Positions 62,848-64,000 of a stretch of 64,000 nucleotides of DNA are shown here, piece by piece. The stretch is taken from positions 496,617 to 560,616 of the forward strand of contig SHMX01000001.1 of assembly GCA_008080745.1 (NCBI GenBank). The letters are read 5' to 3'. The DNA is from Candidatus Thorarchaeota archaeon (GTDB taxonomy: Archaea; Asgardarchaeota; Thorarchaeia; Thorarchaeales; Thorarchaeaceae). The notes under the pieces were generated by a model. That model had not been told where the DNA came from, did no database searches, and worked only from the letters and a program-made list of their open reading frames with translations. Both the position numbers and the translations under genes were made by a program. Position 1 is the first letter of the stretch, and the number at the start of each line of letters is the position of its first letter.

Positions 62848-63729
62848 ATGAAAGTGGAATTCTTTATTTCAGGTCGTATAATAGACAACATATTAGATGT
62901 TTCCACAAAGTTCAATCCAATAGACAACGCACCAGAATTTGTGCTAAAACCATTGGACTACCTTATTGGTTTCATAAGGCAGAAGAAGCCAGAAGATGTG
63001 GAAAGTTTTGTAGACGGTCTCATGCAGATATATGATGTAAAGGTAAAATCAGACTATTTCGCAGAGAAAGGAATAGAACTGCAACCACTCTTGATTGAAT
63101 ACAAGAATATTGTGTACCATCCAGACCTGTCTAGATTGGCCTTGAACTATTACATTCAAGTTCTCAAGGTGTCAAAGGAAAAGGACTGGTATAGTGATGT
63201 AGATATCGTTTGGAGAGGTTTTCACTACGCAATCCTACATCCACACTATTACAATCTTCAGACTCTAATCGAAGTGATGGGGCGAGAAGAAGCAGTCAAG
63301 CTCTGGAAGATGTTCGTGACAAATTACAGAATTGATAACAGAAGCCCACCAGAACCGCCCTTTGTGGAACTTAAAACACTCTACGAAGAGAGACGTAAAG
63401 AGAAAGAAGATGGAAGCTGGAAGGTCATCCATACGATGCTCGCAGATGGAAAATACGCCTATCTGAATGTCAACTGCACATGGATGAGAGCTCTTGAGGA
63501 CCTTCCTGATGATGAGATAAAATACTACATCTGTTGTTATGGTGATTATGAGGATGCCAGAAACTTTCACAACAATATCATTCTGACAATGGAACACACT
63601 CTTGCTCAAGGAGACCGCTATTGCTCACGAGTAATGCATGACACAAGAGTTGACTATGATCTTCAACATCCACCAATAGAATTCTGGGATGAGTTGTATT
63701 TATTGAAAGATGCTGAATCTAACGAATGA
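62848..63729 (+). CDS. ATC-hydrolase-like protein
   Basis: 293 residues. The C-terminal third, with NCTWMRALEDLPDDEIKYYI, CCYGDYEDARNFHNNI and TLAQGDRYCSRVMHDTR, matches the pattern of the L-2-amino-thiazoline-4-carboxylate hydrolase family (Cys near the start, a CCxxD block, then GDxxC). The N-terminal part is helical. The family also occurs widely in anaerobes with unknown substrates, so the actual reaction is uncertain. It ends before a bidirectional hairpin and a convergent partial gene. Confidence 0.6.
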   Translation: MKVEFFISGRIIDNILDVSTKFNPIDNAPEFVLKPLDYLIGFIRQKKPEDVESFVDGLMQIYDVKVKSDYFAEKGIELQPLLIEYKNIVYHPDLSRLALNYYIQVLKVSKEKDWYSDVDIVWRGFHYAILHPHYYNLQTLIEVMGREEAVKLWKMFVTNYRIDNRSPPEPPFVELKTLYEERRKEKEDGSWKVIHTMLADGKYAYLNVNCTWMRALEDLPDDEIKYYICCYGDYEDARNFHNNIILTMEHTLAQGDRYCSRVMHDTRVDYDLQHPPIEFWDELYLLKDAESNE

Positions 63730-63767
63730 AATTCAACTGATATGACTTGTAGGAAGAAAGATGAATG

Positions 63768-63799
63768 GATATGGTCAAACTCAAAAAATTGACCATATC
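63768..63799. terminator. bidirectional hairpin between convergent genes
   Basis: GATATGGTCAA (63768-63778) / TTGACCATATC (63789-63799), a perfect 11 bp inverted repeat with a loop containing six A residues. Located between the stop of the ATC-hydrolase-like gene and that of the partial minus-strand gene. Confidence 0.7.
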
Positions 63800-63822
63800 A
63801 CAATCGAAACGATTTTTGATTT

Positions 63823-64000
63823 TTAGCCACTAGTAGGTACGGTGAACGTGCGATTTACCGGACTAAGATTCAGGTCAACAACAGGTTCATCGAATCCAGG
63901 GGGTGTTACTCGTATAGTAATGGTGATGGTAAGATGAAACTCGCCACCAGCGTCAAGCCCTTCCTCTGGTCCAAGTAGTGTGGTAACTTCATGTTCTCCA
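63823..64000 (-). CDS. C-terminus of a hypothetical protein, continues beyond window
   Basis: The minus strand gives an open frame ending in TAA at 63823: GEHEVTTLLGPEEGLDAGG, then a strand-rich TITITIRVTPPGFDEPVVDL, ending TFTVPTSG. Threonine- and valine-rich beta strands without a membrane helix suggest an extracellular or surface beta domain. Only 58 codons are visible, so no family can be given. Confidence 0.6.
   Translation of the reverse strand, partial: GEHEVTTLLGPEEGLDAGGEFHLTITITIRVTPPGFDEPVVDLNLSPVNRTFTVPTSG

Overview
The window looks like a piece of an Asgard archaeal chromosome, most likely of the Thorarchaeia type; the lineage is my inference. The evidence is a tandem array of three Ras/Arf-like small GTPases, a TPR protein ending in a longin-like domain, archaeal PriL and ribosomal protein eS26, many TTG/GTG starts with Shine-Dalgarno sites, T-rich terminators, and many secreted proteins with one C-terminal membrane anchor and calcium-type TSP3 repeats. 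I found no rRNA, tRNA or CRISPR array.

Layout. 1-5.1 kb (minus strand): a LolD/MacB-like ABC ATPase with two FtsX-type permeases, the second cut by the window edge. 5.2-9.8 kb: MobB-like GTPase, then two tandem M28-like surface proteins with TSP3 repeats. 10-20.3 kb: housekeeping and repair genes (OGG1-type glycosylase, PriL plus a small zinc ribbon, methyltransferase, thioredoxin-like protein, AlkD, DUF3795, DUF763, MFS transporter, radical SAM, metallo-beta-lactamase fold, TPR). 20.6-22.6 kb: two paralogous membrane-anchored secreted proteins and a chagasin-like protein. 22.6-25 kb: an AT-rich two-gene unit that looks like a type II restriction-modification system. 26.3-30.9 kb: a tight minus-strand operon DUF39-ferredoxin / UPF0280 (COG2122) / asd / aspartokinase, which reads as a pathway from aspartate to homocysteine using sulfide; its leader carries a long inverted repeat. 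31.2-35.5 kb: two paralogous small membrane proteins, three tandem small GTPases and a convergent zinc-finger protein.

36.4-54.4 kb is the most unusual part. An intact acyl-CoA dehydrogenase gene (acd) is followed by five further copies of only its last about 22 codons (39.67, 43.42, 43.78, 52.08 and 53.12 kb). Several of these carry the same kind of terminator. The two best detached copies encode exactly the same amino acids as the intact tail and differ only at synonymous positions. The DNA between the tails holds a HTH/LAGLIDADG protein (plus a C-terminal fragment of a second one behind the second tail), a subtilase with an in-frame stop, a beta-propeller protein, a DUF2283 protein, a 2701-residue surface protein and several gene remnants. 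I interpret this as repeated insertion or replacement at the 3' end of acd, each event supplying a fresh tail, in the manner of elements that integrate into the 3' end of a protein gene. The LAGLIDADG-type gene is the best candidate mobiliser. No classical integrase is visible, so an old tandem acd array whose bodies were replaced remains possible.

54.7-64 kb: IS607-type recombinase and possible TnpB remnants flanking a histidine kinase and a TPR/longin-like protein, then an orphan beta-class DNA methyltransferase, eS26, a DUF1566 surface protein, an ATC-hydrolase-like protein and a partial gene at the right edge.
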